Positions 43,176 through 53,158 are shown, counted from the first letter of the stretch. The stretch: 64,000 bases of DNA from Paenibacillus silvestris (GCF_009882985.1 NZ_WTUZ01000038.1:141238-205237); one strand, 5' to 3'. Made by a program: numbers and translations. The notes: a model not told the origin generated them from the letters alone.

Positions 43176-44741
43176 ATGACCAAGCAGTCATTTATCAGGG
43201 GCACGATGATTCTTTTGGCCGCAGGCATATTGAACCGTATTCTCGGCTTCATACCTAGAATTACTTTGCCGCGTGTCATCGGCGCAGAAGGCATTGGCAT
43301 TTATCAAATGGGCTGGCCTTTCCTTTCCGTCATCTTGACGATCATAACAGGAGGAATCCCTATAGCGATTGCCAAGCTGATTGCTGAAGCCGAAACCGAA
43401 CGTAACGAATCGAGAATTCGCAGTATTCTTCGCATATCGTTAGCCATTACAGTTGGCCTGAGCATCGTATTTACAATTGTTTGCGTCGCGGGAGCCTCCT
43501 GGATCACCTCCCATCTGTTAACCGATTCTCGGGTTTATTACACCTTCTTATGTATGAGCCCAATGATTCCGATCATCGGGGTCTCCGCTGTTTATCGCGG
43601 ATATTTTCAAGGCAGACAGAACATGATTCCTACGGCCACGTCACAGATCATGGAAACACTGATTCGCATTGTGATGGTCCTTGTTTGCTCGTATGTAATG
43701 ATCCCTTACGGGATCGAATATGCCGCCGCAGGCGCCATGGTAGGCGTTCTGGCCGGTGAAATCGGCGGACTAGCCGTCCTTGCCATCCATTTCAAGTATG
43801 ATAAGAAATCATCCCCGAAAATACCTGTCGCCCAGATTGGAACAACCAAAACGAATGGCCGGCTGGCTAACTTCCGTCGAATTATGCGCATTTCCATCCC
43901 GATTACAGGCAGTAAATTAATTGGGGCAAGCTCTTATTTGTTCGAATCTATTCTAATTGCACAAAGCCTAGCTATCGCAGGTATCGCCACTTCGCTGGCA
44001 ACAGCGCAATATGGCGCGTTGCAAGGTATGATTATCCCCATTATCCTGCTGCCAAGTGCTCTGACAATGTCTTTATCGGTCTCGCTTGTCCCTTCCTTAA
44101 GTGAAGCCGCTGCACGCAAAGATATGAAAACCATCCATGCGCGACTGCATCAATCCTTAAAACTGGCTTTAGTTACGGGTGCTCCGTTCGCAGTCATCAT
44201 GTTCGTGTTGGCTGAGCCCATTTGCAGGTATATGTACAATCAACCTGATGTGGGTGTCATGCTGAAAATGATGGCTCCTATTGCCATATTCATTTATTTT
44301 CAAGCGCCTTTGCAATCAACTCTGCAAGCTTTGAACAAACCCGGATCCGCTTTGATTAATACCTTGATAGGCTCTACCGTCAAGCTCATTCTTATTTACT
44401 GGCTGGCAAGCAAGCCGGAGCTCGGTATTCAAGGAGCTGTTTTTGCGATCAATGTAAATATTGTGTTGGTAACGCTCCTGCATTGGAACAGCGTTGTGCG
44501 TTTGCTGAAGTTTCGTATGGAAGGCAGTGATTTTGGGAAAATTGGAGCGGCCATGGCCCTCTCCGGTCTAGCCTGTTACTTCATCATGTATATACCGTGG
44601 ACTTCAGTTGAGTGGCTTCGCTTCTTAGCTTCTTCACTCGTGGGATTTATCATTTATATGTTTGCCATTACGGTTTTCCGATTGATTAGTTTGAAGGATC
44701 TGACCCGCATCATGAACATGGGCAAAAAAATGATCCGCTAA
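43176..44741 (+). CDS. spoVB: Stage V sporulation protein B, lipid II flippase-like
   Basis: A 521-residue polytopic protein of the MOP superfamily with about 14 transmembrane segments. SpoVB is needed for spore cortex synthesis and is thought to move peptidoglycan precursors. Start TKQSFIRGTMILLAAGILNRILGFIPRITLPRVIGAEGIG (in part) is highly typical, as is YRGYFQGRQNMIPTATSQIMETLIRI in the middle. GAGGG precedes the ATG. Position next to comN supports SpoVB over other paralogues such as YtgP or YkvU. Confidence 0.9.
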   Translation: MTKQSFIRGTMILLAAGILNRILGFIPRITLPRVIGAEGIGIYQMGWPFLSVILTIITGGIPIAIAKLIAEAETERNESRIRSILRISLAITVGLSIVFTIVCVAGASWITSHLLTDSRVYYTFLCMSPMIPIIGVSAVYRGYFQGRQNMIPTATSQIMETLIRIVMVLVCSYVMIPYGIEYAAAGAMVGVLAGEIGGLAVLAIHFKYDKKSSPKIPVAQIGTTKTNGRLANFRRIMRISIPITGSKLIGASSYLFESILIAQSLAIAGIATSLATAQYGALQGMIIPIILLPSALTMSLSVSLVPSLSEAAARKDMKTIHARLHQSLKLALVTGAPFAVIMFVLAEPICRYMYNQPDVGVMLKMMAPIAIFIYFQAPLQSTLQALNKPGSALINTLIGSTVKLILIYWLASKPELGIQGAVFAINVNIVLVTLLHWNSVVRLLKFRMEGSDFGKIGAAMALSGLACYFIMYIPWTSVEWLRFLASSLVGFIIYMFAITVFRLISLKDLTRIMNMGKKMIR

Positions 44742-44743
44742 TT

Positions 44744-45436
44744 CTATCTCTTGCGGTCGAGAAACATTCTCCCTCTGTGATCAATGGAGCAGTAAAACAC
44801 TTCTTTGAAATCACGCGCTCCTTTGAATTGAAGCTGATTTTTTAGCCAAAATCTCGTTTTGCCTATTTTCTCTAAATTATCATCCTGCACTTTGCCATCC
44901 ATAATGAGAGGCAGCGGAAGACCTTCGTATCGAATCGTGCCTTTTAGGCCTTGTTCGTCTATCGCTGTCTCCGCCTCTTTCGCTTTCAAGCTTTTCTCCA
45001 CTACGCTTAACTTCCCCGAAGGCTCAAGAACGGCAAATTCCACATCCGCGACATTCATGATCTTATTCTGCCTTAGCTGCTGCATCAAATCATCCAGGTT
45101 ATAACGGTGTTTCTTCATTTCATCACGGTCGATCAACCCTTGTTTAATGATCACGCTGGGTTTCCCGTCAAATAGAATCCGGAGATTTCTATTTTTCAGT
45201 GTGACATAAGCGATGATGATTTGGATGAGCACCAGCGTCGCCATCGGGACAATCCCATCCATGACAGGCTTCTCGACATCTTCAAGCACGAATACAGCAA
45301 TTTCCGCAATCATAATCGAAATAACCAGATCAAACAGCGATAATTTCCCGATTTCTCGTTTCCCCATGAGTCGGAGCATTAGAAAAACGACAAAGTAGAT
45401 CAGCACGGTACGTAAAAAAATGGTCAGAATATCCAT
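44744..45436 (-). CDS. DUF421 membrane protein (YrbG/YetF-like)
   Basis: A 230-residue protein with three N-terminal transmembrane helices (LRTVLIYFVVFLMLRLMGKREIGKLSLFDLVISIMIAEIAVF, in part) and a cytoplasmic domain with FDGKPSVIIKQGLIDRDEMKKHRYNLDDLMQQLR. This is the DUF421/YetF family; B. subtilis YrbG occupies this very place beside spoVB. Proteins of this group sit in the membrane of growing cells or spores; molecular role unknown. GGGAGG is 5-6 nt before the ATG. Confidence 0.9.
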   Translation of the reverse strand: MDILTIFLRTVLIYFVVFLMLRLMGKREIGKLSLFDLVISIMIAEIAVFVLEDVEKPVMDGIVPMATLVLIQIIIAYVTLKNRNLRILFDGKPSVIIKQGLIDRDEMKKHRYNLDDLMQQLRQNKIMNVADVEFAVLEPSGKLSVVEKSLKAKEAETAIDEQGLKGTIRYEGLPLPLIMDGKVQDDNLEKIGKTRFWLKNQLQFKGARDFKEVFYCSIDHRGRMFLDRKR

Positions 45437-45542
45437 CGATAGCCTCCCTGATCTAAGCTTCTTGCTTGTTCTCGGAGTTCACTGGTATTCTGACCGCTGA
45501 TGCACTTCATCATGCAGATTTTACGTATTCAATTGTTGGGAA

Positions 45543-46883
45543 TTAGAGCAGAAATAACTTGAAATAGATCGTGGCTACGATGCATAAAACCAAGGAGATT
45601 GGCCCTGCAATCATGAAATAGTTACGAGGATTCAGCCCTCCTCCTTCTTGTTCAGTGAGTGCTGCCGCATACATGTTCGCTATCGAACCAAAGAGCGTAA
45701 CCCCGCTTCCAATCGCAGTCCCTACAATGATTGACCACCATAGCGGCTGGATGGAGACTTGAGAGAAACTCTGTAGTTCCGTTCCTAAATGTTCGATCAC
45801 CGGAATCATAGCCGCGGTGAAAGGAACATAATCCACAACCGATGATCCGAAGCCTGTTAGCCATAACAAAAGGATGGACAAGAACGAAACAGAGCCTTGG
45901 CTTAGTTCCAGTCCTCTTACAGCAATGAATCCTGATATCCCCGCATACGTTAATCCACCAACCATGATAAATAATCCTAGGAAAAACAATCCTTGTGTTT
46001 CAAGTACACCACTCCAGACGGAACGGTAATCTCTCTTTTTGACAAGTTGGACTAAGTCGTTGTAGTTGAGCGCGAGCAGCGCGACTGCTCCACCTGCAGC
46101 AATGTAGGAAGCTTGCCATCCCAAGATACCCTGCAATAAAAAAGCCAGAAGCGTCGCTCCAGCTATGACACAACCACCAAAAAATTGGACACGATCTTCT
46201 GCTAAGTAGGCATCCGGCTGTAAGCTAAGAACCTCTCGCTTGTACGTTTCAGGAATAATCATTTTCCTGCCATAGAGAAACCAAATCGCGAAGTACACGA
46301 TCGCTAGCATAAGAATTACAAGGGGTCCTATCTTCATAAGTATTTGTCCTGTTGAAATATGCTCCGCTGCACCAATCAATCTATTGGACCAATTGCCCAT
46401 AAGCGTCGCTGCACCACCAAGATTCGCTGATAAAAGAACAGCTATAAGAAAAGGAACAGGCGACAGTTTCATCATCTTCGTCGTTTTGAGCAGGATCGGA
46501 ACAATAATAGCAATCGCGAGCAAAGCATTTAAAAAGGCGGAAGTTGCAGCTGCCAGAATCGACAAACTTACTAGAATCGTAAAAGGCTGTAAGCGAAACA
46601 CACGTATGATTTTGCTAGCCGTAAAAGCGATAAGTCCTGTTTTCTGAAAAAGGCTAGCTATCACAAATAAACTAATAAGAAAGATAAGAACATGCCAATT
46701 GGCGTAGGTCGTAAAGGCTTTCCCGAGCGGAACAATGCCCAGCAGAAGCATCAGTACAGCTCCCCCAAGCGCCGTATACATACGGTCCCACTTCTCAATT
46801 AACATACAAACATAAGCGGCAATAAAAATAATAAGAGCTGCAATAGCCTGCCATAGAGCGGGTCCTTGAGAAAATTCCGTCAT
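45543..46883 (-). CDS. ArsB/NhaD-type ion transporter (IT superfamily)
   Basis: A 446-residue membrane protein with about 11-12 transmembrane segments. GAAVLMLLLGIVPLGKAF-like start (GGAVLMLLLG), ANLGGAATLMGNWSNRLIGAA and VVDYVPFTAAMIPVI are the two conserved hairpin regions of the ArsB/NhaD/SLC13 group. The substrate may be Na+/H+, arsenite or a dicarboxylate; no ars genes are adjacent, so arsenite is not supported. AAGGGAAGGTG precedes ATG 46883. Not part of the B. subtilis order here, so an insertion or local difference. Confidence 0.78.
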   Translation of the reverse strand: MTEFSQGPALWQAIAALIIFIAAYVCMLIEKWDRMYTALGGAVLMLLLGIVPLGKAFTTYANWHVLIFLISLFVIASLFQKTGLIAFTASKIIRVFRLQPFTILVSLSILAAATSAFLNALLAIAIIVPILLKTTKMMKLSPVPFLIAVLLSANLGGAATLMGNWSNRLIGAAEHISTGQILMKIGPLVILMLAIVYFAIWFLYGRKMIIPETYKREVLSLQPDAYLAEDRVQFFGGCVIAGATLLAFLLQGILGWQASYIAAGGAVALLALNYNDLVQLVKKRDYRSVWSGVLETQGLFFLGLFIMVGGLTYAGISGFIAVRGLELSQGSVSFLSILLLWLTGFGSSVVDYVPFTAAMIPVIEHLGTELQSFSQVSIQPLWWSIIVGTAIGSGVTLFGSIANMYAAALTEQEGGGLNPRNYFMIAGPISLVLCIVATIYFKLFLL

Positions 46884-46983
46884 AATTATTCACCTTCCCT
46901 TTGAACAGTCTGTACTAATTCTATGTGCTTGGCCATACAATGATGATAATGAAAAGAACGAATATACGAAAGGATTGGTGCCT

Positions 46984-47373
46984 GTGAACCCCATGAAAAC
47001 GGTCAGTCAGGTTCGAATAACTTCCCCTTTATTTTCCGGACTTGCCTATTCATTAAGCATGATGACAATTGGGACAATAGTAACATCGTTATTTTTGCTG
47101 TTGACTAGCACACAAGAGAGCTCCTTGCATACGTTAACTACGATTATCCATGCTGTTGCGCTGTTTATCGGAGGCTGGGTTTCAGGCAAAAGAGCCGGTA
47201 ACCGCGGCTGGTACCACGGGGGACTCGTCGGATTCGTCTATTTTATCCTTATTTTCTTGGTTGGCTTTCTAGCTTTTGACGCAGGACTTAATCTTCAATC
47301 CTTGCAATTGCTCGGTATTTTATTCGCAGCAGGAGCACTTGGAGGCATCCTTGGCGTTAACACAACGAAATAA
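46984..47373 (+). CDS. TIGR04086 family membrane protein (YrzE-like)
   Basis: A 129-residue protein with four transmembrane segments; the central ALFIGGWVSGKRAGNRGWYHGGLVGFVYFI is the family hallmark. B. subtilis YrzE lies between yajC and yrbG, as here, but function is unknown. GTG 46984 is the most likely start behind AAAGGA; TTG 46975 and GTG 46978 are alternatives. Confidence 0.82.
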   Translation: MNPMKTVSQVRITSPLFSGLAYSLSMMTIGTIVTSLFLLLTSTQESSLHTLTTIIHAVALFIGGWVSGKRAGNRGWYHGGLVGFVYFILIFLVGFLAFDAGLNLQSLQLLGILFAAGALGGILGVNTTK

Positions 47374-47467
47374 GACGTTTCCGTGAAAATATCACCATCC
47401 CCCTTTGATTGTGGTATAATATCATAGTTATATTCGCAATAATTTCCAATATTAGGGGGAAAACACC

Positions 47468-48307
47468 ATGAGCCCGTTTCAGTCTATGACACATGCAACG
47501 GTCTATATAGTTATTACAGTCATTATCTTTCTAATTGCCGCCACACGAAAAAACCCGTTCGTCATCGCCGGAAGCTTCGTACAAGAAATATTCACGTCCC
47601 GGAAGTATCTCCTTCATTTCGCTGCACTCATCACGATTCTCTTCTTCAATAAGCTCGAGATGTGGGTCGAGAAAAGAATTGATTATAAAGCTGATTTTAC
47701 CAAATCTATCTACGGCATTGAAGGAAACTTTGTTTCAGCAATTCAACATTTCTTCCATAATGATATTTTGACCGTGGTAAGTAGTTATTTCTATGTCGTT
47801 GTCTTTCCGTCCGTCATGATTGCATCTATTGCCCTTTATACGTTCAAGAAAAATTATAAGCTGTTTTACGCAATTTGTTACGCACTCATGTTCAACTATA
47901 TGATAGCCATTCCGTTTTATCTGTTCTTCCCAGTTAACGAAGTATGGTCGTTTCATCCAAGTGTTAAGCTGCTTATTCTTGATGTATTTCCTACCTTCGA
48001 GCAAGATTATCGCCCGCTTTCGGGGCTCGATAATTGCTTCCCTAGCCTGCATACATCGATCTCCGTATCGATGGCTGTCATTGCTGTGAAGAGCCGCAAT
48101 ACATTCTGGAAAATTTTCGTACCGATTTCTTCCGCCTTCATCATTTTCACGATTTTTTATCTCGGTATCCACTGGTTATCCGATATGTGTGCCGGTGTCG
48201 TGCTTGGTGTTGTAGCTGCAAGACTGGGACTGCGCATTTCCGAAGGACGCCTGATTCTTGGCGAACAAGCGCTGCTTAAACGTTCCTTAAAAAATAATGA
48301 GCTTTAA
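47468..48307 (+). CDS. PAP2 family phosphatase, inositolphosphotransferase-like
   Basis: A 279-residue membrane protein with about six transmembrane helices. The catalytic region is late: DNCFPSLHTSISVSMA (C2 motif) and FYLGIHWLSDMCAGVVLG (C3 motif with the nucleophile-activating His and Asp). This layout matches PAP2 proteins of the Aur1/Ipt1 type that hydrolyse or transfer lipid phosphates at the outer membrane face. An extended -10 (TGGTATAAT, 47412-47420) lies 48 nt upstream and GGGGGAAA precedes the ATG. Confidence 0.83.
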   Translation: MSPFQSMTHATVYIVITVIIFLIAATRKNPFVIAGSFVQEIFTSRKYLLHFAALITILFFNKLEMWVEKRIDYKADFTKSIYGIEGNFVSAIQHFFHNDILTVVSSYFYVVVFPSVMIASIALYTFKKNYKLFYAICYALMFNYMIAIPFYLFFPVNEVWSFHPSVKLLILDVFPTFEQDYRPLSGLDNCFPSLHTSISVSMAVIAVKSRNTFWKIFVPISSAFIIFTIFYLGIHWLSDMCAGVVLGVVAARLGLRISEGRLILGEQALLKRSLKNNEL

Positions 48308-48314
48308 AGCCAAA

Positions 48315-48352
48315 CAAAAAGCGAGAGCCTGATGAAGGTTCTCGCTTTTTTA
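48315..48352. terminator. Bidirectional terminator, PAP2 gene / yajC
   Basis: AAAAAGCGAGA(GCC) and (GGT)TCTCGCTTTTTTAT arms; T-runs on both strands. Confidence 0.85.
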
Positions 48353-48354
48353 TT

Positions 48355-48669
48355 TTATTCCTTTGCTGTTGATTGTGAAACAGCATTGATGGCAGAACGA
48401 TCAAAAGTCATTTTCGTTGCATCGTTGACACGAAGCACACAAATGTCGTCAGTGATCTCCATAATCGTGCCGTGAAGACCGCCAATCGTAACGACCTTAT
48501 CTCCTTTTTTCAAAGAACCAAGCATTGAACTACGTGTTTTCTGTCTTTTTTGCTGTGGACGAATAAGTAAGAAATAGAGAACTACAAACATGAGCACTAG
48601 CGGCCCGTATGTATACAAATATCCTACCGCTCCAGTATTCGCAGCTTGAGTATCAGCTAATAGAAACAT
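48355..48669 (-). CDS. yajC: Preprotein translocase subunit YajC
   Basis: A 104-residue accessory of the Sec system. One N-terminal transmembrane helix (YLYTYGPLVLMFVVLYFLLIRPQQKRQK, in part), then SSMLGSLKKGDKVVTIGGLHGTIMEI. GAGGAGG precedes ATG 48669. Last gene of queA-tgt-yajC. Confidence 0.95.
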   Translation of the reverse strand: MFLLADTQAANTGAVGYLYTYGPLVLMFVVLYFLLIRPQQKRQKTRSSMLGSLKKGDKVVTIGGLHGTIMEITDDICVLRVNDATKMTFDRSAINAVSQSTAKE

Positions 48670-48684
48670 AGGTATCCTCCTCTC

Positions 48685-49824
48685 TTAAAATCCTCTTTCA
48701 TTATCATTCAGCCCATAAGAAGCAAAGAATTCATCACGGAAATCGAGCAAGCGATCTTCCATGATGGCCCCCCTTACGTCACGCATAAGCTGTAGTAGAA
48801 AGTGAAGGTTATGAATCGTTGTTAATCTGATTCCAAAGGTTTCATCCGCTTTAATTAAATGACGAATATAAGCTCTGCTGTAATTTGTGCAGGTATAACA
48901 CGAACATTTGGGATCCAGTGGGCCAAAGTCAGTCGCATGCTTTGCATTCCGAATCACAAGGCGACCTTCACTTGTCATGCAAGTCCCATTTCTGGCAATC
49001 CTCGTAGGCAGTACGCAGTCGAACATATCGATCCCGCGGATAGCGCCTTCAATTAAGGCATCGGGAGAACCAACTCCCATTAGATAACGTGGTTTGTTAG
49101 CCGGCATCAAAGGTGTTGTATAATCAAGTACTTCATACATCAAATGCTTAGGCTCTCCAACGCTCAGTCCACCAATAGCATACCCCGGGAAATCCATGGA
49201 AGTCAACTGTTCCGCGCTCATTCTGCGCAGGTCTTCATGCATCCCGCCTTGGATAATTGCGAACAGACCTTGGTCTTCTGGTCGGCTATGACTTTTCAAG
49301 CAGCGCTCTGCCCAACGTGTTGTACGTTCCAATGATTTCTTAACATAATCGTACTCTGCCGGGAATGGAGGGCACTCATCAAAAGCCATCATAATATCAG
49401 AACCAAGTGCGTTTTGAATCTCCATTGCTACCTCAGGCGAGAGAAAAAGCTTGTCACCGTTCAGATGGGACTTAAAAGTAACACCCTCTTCAGTGATTTT
49501 GCGCATGTTGCTCAGGCTAAATACTTGAAAACCACCGCTATCTGTTAAAATAGGGCGATCCCAGTTCATGAATTTGTGCAATCCGCCAGCGGCTTTTACG
49601 ATCTCATGCCCAGGACGAATGAATAGATGATAGGTATTACTCAAAATAATTTGAGCATCCATCGTTTTCAACTCTTCTGGACTCATCGTTTTCACGGTCG
49701 CTTGCGTCCCTACCGGCATGAAAGCTGGTGTTTCAACTACACCATGAGGCGTGTGAACCCGACCCAGACGGGCACCGGATTGTTTACAAGTTTTAATCGG
49801 TTCGTACGTTACTGCTGCTGCCAT
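48685..49824 (-). CDS. tgt: tRNA-guanine transglycosylase
   Basis: A 379-residue enzyme that replaces G34 by preQ1 in tRNAs with a GUN anticodon, a step to queuosine. LTDSGGFQVFSL holds the substrate Asp, GGLSVGEPK the preQ1 pocket, DCVLPTRIARNG the nucleophile region, and CSCYTCTNYSRAYIRHL the zinc ligands. ATG 49824 has AGGAAG 8 nt upstream and is chosen over GTG 49833. Followed by yajC, preceded by queA. Confidence 0.96.
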   Translation of the reverse strand: MAAAVTYEPIKTCKQSGARLGRVHTPHGVVETPAFMPVGTQATVKTMSPEELKTMDAQIILSNTYHLFIRPGHEIVKAAGGLHKFMNWDRPILTDSGGFQVFSLSNMRKITEEGVTFKSHLNGDKLFLSPEVAMEIQNALGSDIMMAFDECPPFPAEYDYVKKSLERTTRWAERCLKSHSRPEDQGLFAIIQGGMHEDLRRMSAEQLTSMDFPGYAIGGLSVGEPKHLMYEVLDYTTPLMPANKPRYLMGVGSPDALIEGAIRGIDMFDCVLPTRIARNGTCMTSEGRLVIRNAKHATDFGPLDPKCSCYTCTNYSRAYIRHLIKADETFGIRLTTIHNLHFLLQLMRDVRGAIMEDRLLDFRDEFFASYGLNDNERGF

Positions 49825-49857
49825 TACATCCACTTCCTATTCTAATCTTTGTTTCTA

Positions 49858-50943
49858 TTAGTAAATGAGCATTGCGTCCCCAAAGCTGAAAAAGCGGTAT
49901 TGCTCTCGAACAGCTTCCTCATAAGCCTGCATCACATTCGTCCTGCCAGCTAGAGCACTAATCAGCATAAGCAGGGTTGATTTCGGCAAATGGAAATTCG
50001 TTAAAAGAGCGTCCACAACCCCAAAGGTATAACCTGGATAAATAAAAATACTCGTCCATCCCTGCGAAGGCTGGATCACTAATTGCTCCCCGGCTTTGTT
50101 GCCATCTTGCTCACGGCTGAGACCTGCAGCGGTTTCCAACGTTCTTGCAGAAGTCGTTCCTACAGCAACAACACGGTTCCCCTTCGCTTTGGTTTCATTG
50201 ATCGCTGCTGCTGTTTCTTCAGAAAGCACATAATATTCCGCGTGCATTTGATGCTCTTCAATCGTATCTACGGATACAGGACGGAATGTTCCTAATCCAA
50301 CATGCAGGGTGACGAACGCTAGACGAATCCCCTTCGCTTTCAGCTTATCCAAGTAAGCCTCTGTGAAGTGAAGTCCTGCCGTCGGCGCCGCGGCTGAGCC
50401 CTCATGCTTCGCATACACAGTCTGATAGCGTTCGCGCTCCGGCAGCTGCTCCTTAATATAAGGAGGCAGAGGCATTTCCCCTAATCGATCCAAAATTTCA
50501 TTAAAAATGCCCTTATAACTGAATTGAAGCACGCGTGCTCCCATGTCTCCCACTTCGACGACTTCCGCCGTTAATAGCGGCTCATCATTCTGCGCGCCAT
50601 CTTGGTTGATGCCAAAAACGGCTACAGCCCCCAGCTGCATGCGCTTCCCAGGCTTTACCAAGGCCTCCCAGCGATCCTCACCGAGCTGTTTCAACAGCAA
50701 AAGTTCAACCTTAGCTCCTGTGTCTTTCTTCACGCCAAAGAGCCGTGCTGGAATGACTCGTGTATCATTCATCACGAGCAAGTCCCCGGCTTCTAGATAA
50801 TCGATAAGCTGCTCAAAAGTCTGATGACCTATTGCTCCGGTCTCTTTATTCAGCGTAAGCAGTCTAGACGCCGTGCGATCAAGCAGCGGCGTCTGGGCAA
50901 TCAATGATTCAGGTAATTCAAAGTCAAATGCTTGTACATCCAT
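49858..50943 (-). CDS. queA: S-adenosylmethionine:tRNA ribosyltransferase-isomerase QueA
   Basis: A 361-residue enzyme that adds the epoxycyclopentane unit to preQ1-tRNA using SAM. FDFELPESLIAQTPL start, GDLLVMNDTRVIPARLFG, SAAAPTAGLHFT, HVGLGTFRPV and TNFHLPKSTLLMLISA motifs are all present. Directly upstream of tgt, the next-earlier enzyme of the same pathway. Confidence 0.96.
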   Translation of the reverse strand: MDVQAFDFELPESLIAQTPLLDRTASRLLTLNKETGAIGHQTFEQLIDYLEAGDLLVMNDTRVIPARLFGVKKDTGAKVELLLLKQLGEDRWEALVKPGKRMQLGAVAVFGINQDGAQNDEPLLTAEVVEVGDMGARVLQFSYKGIFNEILDRLGEMPLPPYIKEQLPERERYQTVYAKHEGSAAAPTAGLHFTEAYLDKLKAKGIRLAFVTLHVGLGTFRPVSVDTIEEHQMHAEYYVLSEETAAAINETKAKGNRVVAVGTTSARTLETAAGLSREQDGNKAGEQLVIQPSQGWTSIFIYPGYTFGVVDALLTNFHLPKSTLLMLISALAGRTNVMQAYEEAVREQYRFFSFGDAMLIY

Positions 50944-50953
50944 GTGTGTGTAT

Positions 50954-53158
50954 TCATTCCTTAGTTATGTTGACTCCAGCATAATATGTCTGAAGTATTT
51001 TTTTATAATCATAGCCTTGTTCAGCGAAACCTCTTGCTCCCCATTGGGACATTCCTAAGCCATGACCGTAACCTGTGCCACGGAACATGAATTGTTTGCT
51101 GCCTTGCGTTGGTGTAACGGAAGGTGTGCCTGGAGTGCTTGGTGTACTTGGCTTATCCGTTGGTTTAGCCAATCCTGCAGTGCCTAAAGCTGTCAAATCT
51201 GTCTTGTTTAGTACCGTAGGCTGGGATTGATTACCGGAGAGCACATAGACGGAGTCAGTGCTAATAGTGCCTGTTTGGGCACTTCCTCCCCCCACGATCG
51301 CCAGGTTCGTTCCTTGCGGGGTATTACCAGTATAACTTCCTGCTCCTTCAATTTCAAACAGGGTGCTGGGCAAGCCGCCAAGCACAGTGCGCAAAGCGTC
51401 CGGATAGGGCACTTTCACCACAACGCCATTTGCTTTGAGCTCTGTAACCCTACCAGATGGACCGCGTGCAGATATTTCTAATGAGGTTAGTTCCCCGTTA
51501 ATCGGCACTCCTGCAGCAGTTAATTTACTTTTCATCTCACTCGCCGAATAAGGCCCTCTGGTCCATGAGTAGGCATTAGACTCTTTTTCCTGACCTACGA
51601 CTAGTACTCTTTCCTTTAAAGCAAGCTGATCGATCGAAGGATTTGCTGTATTATCCACATACGGCGCCAAACGAACATTTACGTTCTGATCGGTAGACTC
51701 ATAGTAGGGAGTTCCGTTCTTATCCTTCTGACCGCTATCCTTCAAATACTCAGCAGATACATAGCCCAACCGGCCATCCGCCAATTGAATGCGGTACCAG
51801 GTCGCTTTGCCTTTTTCGGCTCCTTGATCAGGACTAACTACACTGCGCAAATAGCTAAGAGGATTTCCCCAAACCTCGGATGGATCTGCTGTCTTCCCAC
51901 CGGAATTCGATGAGAACACGGGAGAAATCAATCCGCTTTTATCTGAAATGACTTCATCTTTCGTGGCATCAACCGCTTGATTGCCAGCTGCGAATTCTTT
52001 TTGCATACCGTAATAAGCTTGATCTAGCGTCGTATCCGACACTTGAGCGATTTCATATTTATTCCCCTGTTTAATAACAAACGTGCGGGCAGCGACCGCT
52101 TGTGCCTTCAATGCCTCTGCTGGCCATCCAGAGCTAAGCTCCGCTCCTAACACGCCATATAAGTAGGACTCCATCGGCACTTCATTCACCAAGGCTAATT
52201 TATTCTGATATGTACTTATTTCCATGTCGCCACGGTACTTGCGGTCTGCCTTTTCCTTCACTGTGATCGCTTCACTTTTGGAGTGAATCAACGTTTTCTG
52301 CTGTCCTGCTCCTGCTGCGAAATGTGGGACAGGCGTGGCTCCATTCGGTGACGCTGTTACATCTGATTTGCGAATGAGATAGGATGCTTTGGTATTGGCG
52401 ACTTGCAAAGGAATTGTAGGAACAGCACTCATTGCGGCCTGCTTCACTACTTCCAGCTGAGCAGGAGTCGCTTCATTACCAATCCATACACTATAAGCTG
52501 GCTTGCCTGACGTATCTTCTTGCATGACCAAGTCCGCTTGAATGCCCGCTCCAGTATAAACAGCCGTTTGCTGCAAAGCAGCAGCCTCTGACGCAAACGT
52601 ACCCGCGCTTAAGTGCAGCGGACCTGTTATCACAGGAGGAGCTTGCTTCGTGAACGCAGCTACAGTCGCATCTCTAAGCGCTTGGGTTGAAGCGCTTTCT
52701 GCTGCTTCCTTCGTAGGCAAGCTGCCGTAAAATACCTGAAACACCGTTTTCCCTAGCTTCACCCGGCTTAGCACATAACTATCTGCCGACATCGTAGCAA
52801 GCTTGGCACTTAATCCCTTAGCTGCCGTAAAGTCCGCCGTTTCCAGCATCATGACACTGTACTGATCTAGCGACGTGCGGATGGTACTCTCTTGCACGGA
52901 AAGCCATAACTGCTCAGCCACACCGGCTGAACTGCGCACGCTTATATCCATGCCGCCTGTTGAGCTGAGCGTGGTAACCGGTTCGATTAATTTATATTTG
53001 GCCGAATCTATGAATAAGGCAACACGCACTTCATCCAAATGTGATAATCCCGCTGCATGCGCAGGAATAGCCACCACTTGAACTGTCCCAAAAGTTAAAG
53101 CAGCCGTCGTAATCAAAGCTAGTGTCCTAGGGGCTAACCGCTTTTTTGTTTGTTTCAT
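50954..53158 (-). CDS. Secreted SpoIID/LytB domain protein with inserted SH3-like region
   Basis: A 734-residue exported protein. Signal peptide: basic KQTKKRLAPR, hydrophobic core, AHA cleavage. Around residues 90-160 a SPOR-like segment may occur (YVLSRVKLGKTVFQVFYGSLPTKEAAES). The SpoIID/LytB domain begins near residue 310: YRGDMEISTYQNKLALVNEVPMESYLYGVLGAELSSGWPAEALKAQAVAARTF (in part), then PVFSSNSGGKTADPSEVWG. It is interrupted by an SH3-like stretch (RIQLADGRLGYVSAEYLKDSG, NVRLAPYVDN) and resumes only at the C-terminus with FRGTGYGHGLGMSQWGARG. SpoIID cleaves glycan strands during engulfment; this larger relative may do so elsewhere. It is 11 nt upstream of queA. Confidence 0.85.
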   Translation of the reverse strand: MKQTKKRLAPRTLALITTAALTFGTVQVVAIPAHAAGLSHLDEVRVALFIDSAKYKLIEPVTTLSSTGGMDISVRSSAGVAEQLWLSVQESTIRTSLDQYSVMMLETADFTAAKGLSAKLATMSADSYVLSRVKLGKTVFQVFYGSLPTKEAAESASTQALRDATVAAFTKQAPPVITGPLHLSAGTFASEAAALQQTAVYTGAGIQADLVMQEDTSGKPAYSVWIGNEATPAQLEVVKQAAMSAVPTIPLQVANTKASYLIRKSDVTASPNGATPVPHFAAGAGQQKTLIHSKSEAITVKEKADRKYRGDMEISTYQNKLALVNEVPMESYLYGVLGAELSSGWPAEALKAQAVAARTFVIKQGNKYEIAQVSDTTLDQAYYGMQKEFAAGNQAVDATKDEVISDKSGLISPVFSSNSGGKTADPSEVWGNPLSYLRSVVSPDQGAEKGKATWYRIQLADGRLGYVSAEYLKDSGQKDKNGTPYYESTDQNVNVRLAPYVDNTANPSIDQLALKERVLVVGQEKESNAYSWTRGPYSASEMKSKLTAAGVPINGELTSLEISARGPSGRVTELKANGVVVKVPYPDALRTVLGGLPSTLFEIEGAGSYTGNTPQGTNLAIVGGGSAQTGTISTDSVYVLSGNQSQPTVLNKTDLTALGTAGLAKPTDKPSTPSTPGTPSVTPTQGSKQFMFRGTGYGHGLGMSQWGARGFAEQGYDYKKILQTYYAGVNITKE

